Position numbers and translations under genes: made by a program. This document shows positions 4,958-5,079 of a stretch of 5,079 nucleotides of DNA, one piece after another. The stretch is from positions 1-5,079 of the forward strand of contig JAITHF010000198.1 of the NCBI GenBank assembly GCA_031280115.1, in the 5' to 3' direction. The first letter of the stretch is position 1; each line of letters begins with the position of its first letter. The DNA is from Spirochaetaceae bacterium. Its GTDB lineage: Bacteria > Spirochaetota > Spirochaetia > Treponematales > Breznakiellaceae. The notes under the pieces are model-generated. The model was not told where the DNA came from and did no database searches. It saw only the letters and a list, made by a program, of their open reading frames with translations.

Positions 4958-5079
4958 CTCAAACTCATTATAAAACAATGAGTTGTTTGTGCAAAAAACA
5001 GCGCCCCGAAACCTTACCGGTAATTACCGGAGGCTTAGCGGCAGCTGCCCCGAAGCCGGACGGCGCCCGGTCTGGGTCT
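4958..5079. other. Right-edge intergenic DNA with palindromes
   Basis: I see no confident gene here. A hairpin with 8-bp arms AACTCATT/AATGAGTT and a 7-nt loop lies at 4962-4984, a perfect 14-bp palindrome CCGGTAATTACCGG at 5017-5030, and a perfect 10-bp palindrome GGCAGCTGCC at 5040-5049. A frame from the ATG at 4979 stays open to the window end (33 codons) but has no ribosome site. On the minus strand a 36-codon frame runs in from the edge and stops at 4968-4970. Either could be the tip of a gene cut by the window, and I cannot choose between them. Confidence 0.45.

Noticed and set aside
4584..4973. 129-codon plus-strand open frame
   Set aside because: It runs antisense through the start of fliL and across the repeat element, with no protein-like pattern.

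Overview
The window looks like a chromosomal segment from a flagellated spirochaete, most likely a treponeme. The basis is an FlgM with a matching sigma-28-type promoter, a FliL-family protein, the style of the short FlgM and RsmI proteins, and fairly GC-rich genes beside intergenic DNA full of palindromic repeats. The repeat-rich intergenic DNA recalls gut treponemes, but that is recollection and not something I could test. I cannot name a species.

Layout. Bases 1-674 carry no convincing gene. They hold a cluster of perfect palindromes (9-53), a tandem array of five 62-bp monomers (131-440) and one full-length copy of a modular palindromic element (442-618). A -35/-10 pair then leads into rsmI (675-1367, 16S rRNA 2'-O-methyltransferase). 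A sigma-28-like promoter overlaps the rsmI stop and precedes flgM (1410-1694, anti-sigma-28 factor), which ends in a strong intrinsic terminator (1712-1749). A SpoU/TrmH-family RNA methyltransferase starts directly behind that terminator (1758-2582). A 334-bp leader with a candidate promoter and several hairpins precedes yebC (2917-3657). ruvC follows (core 3740-4219) and has no usable conventional start codon after the yebC stop. A FliL-family gene lies on the opposite strand (4718-4209) and overlaps the ruvC end by 11 bp. A second, inverted copy of the modular element (4764-4957) sits just upstream of fliL, and more palindromes fill the right edge.

How the parts relate. rsmI and the TrmH-family gene modify RNA. 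YebC is a ribosome-linked or regulatory factor, and RuvC resolves Holliday junctions; yebC-ruvC is a common bacterial gene neighbourhood. flgM and fliL are flagellar genes scattered among these housekeeping genes.

The most unusual content is the repeat family. Two long copies face each other across about 4.1 kb. Each has the same end pointing at the start codon of the adjacent gene, at 57 and 46 bp. The array monomers begin and end with the same motifs as the long copies, so they look like shortened derivatives. An 18-bp mini-palindrome module is present once in one copy and twice, with compensating stem changes, in the other.
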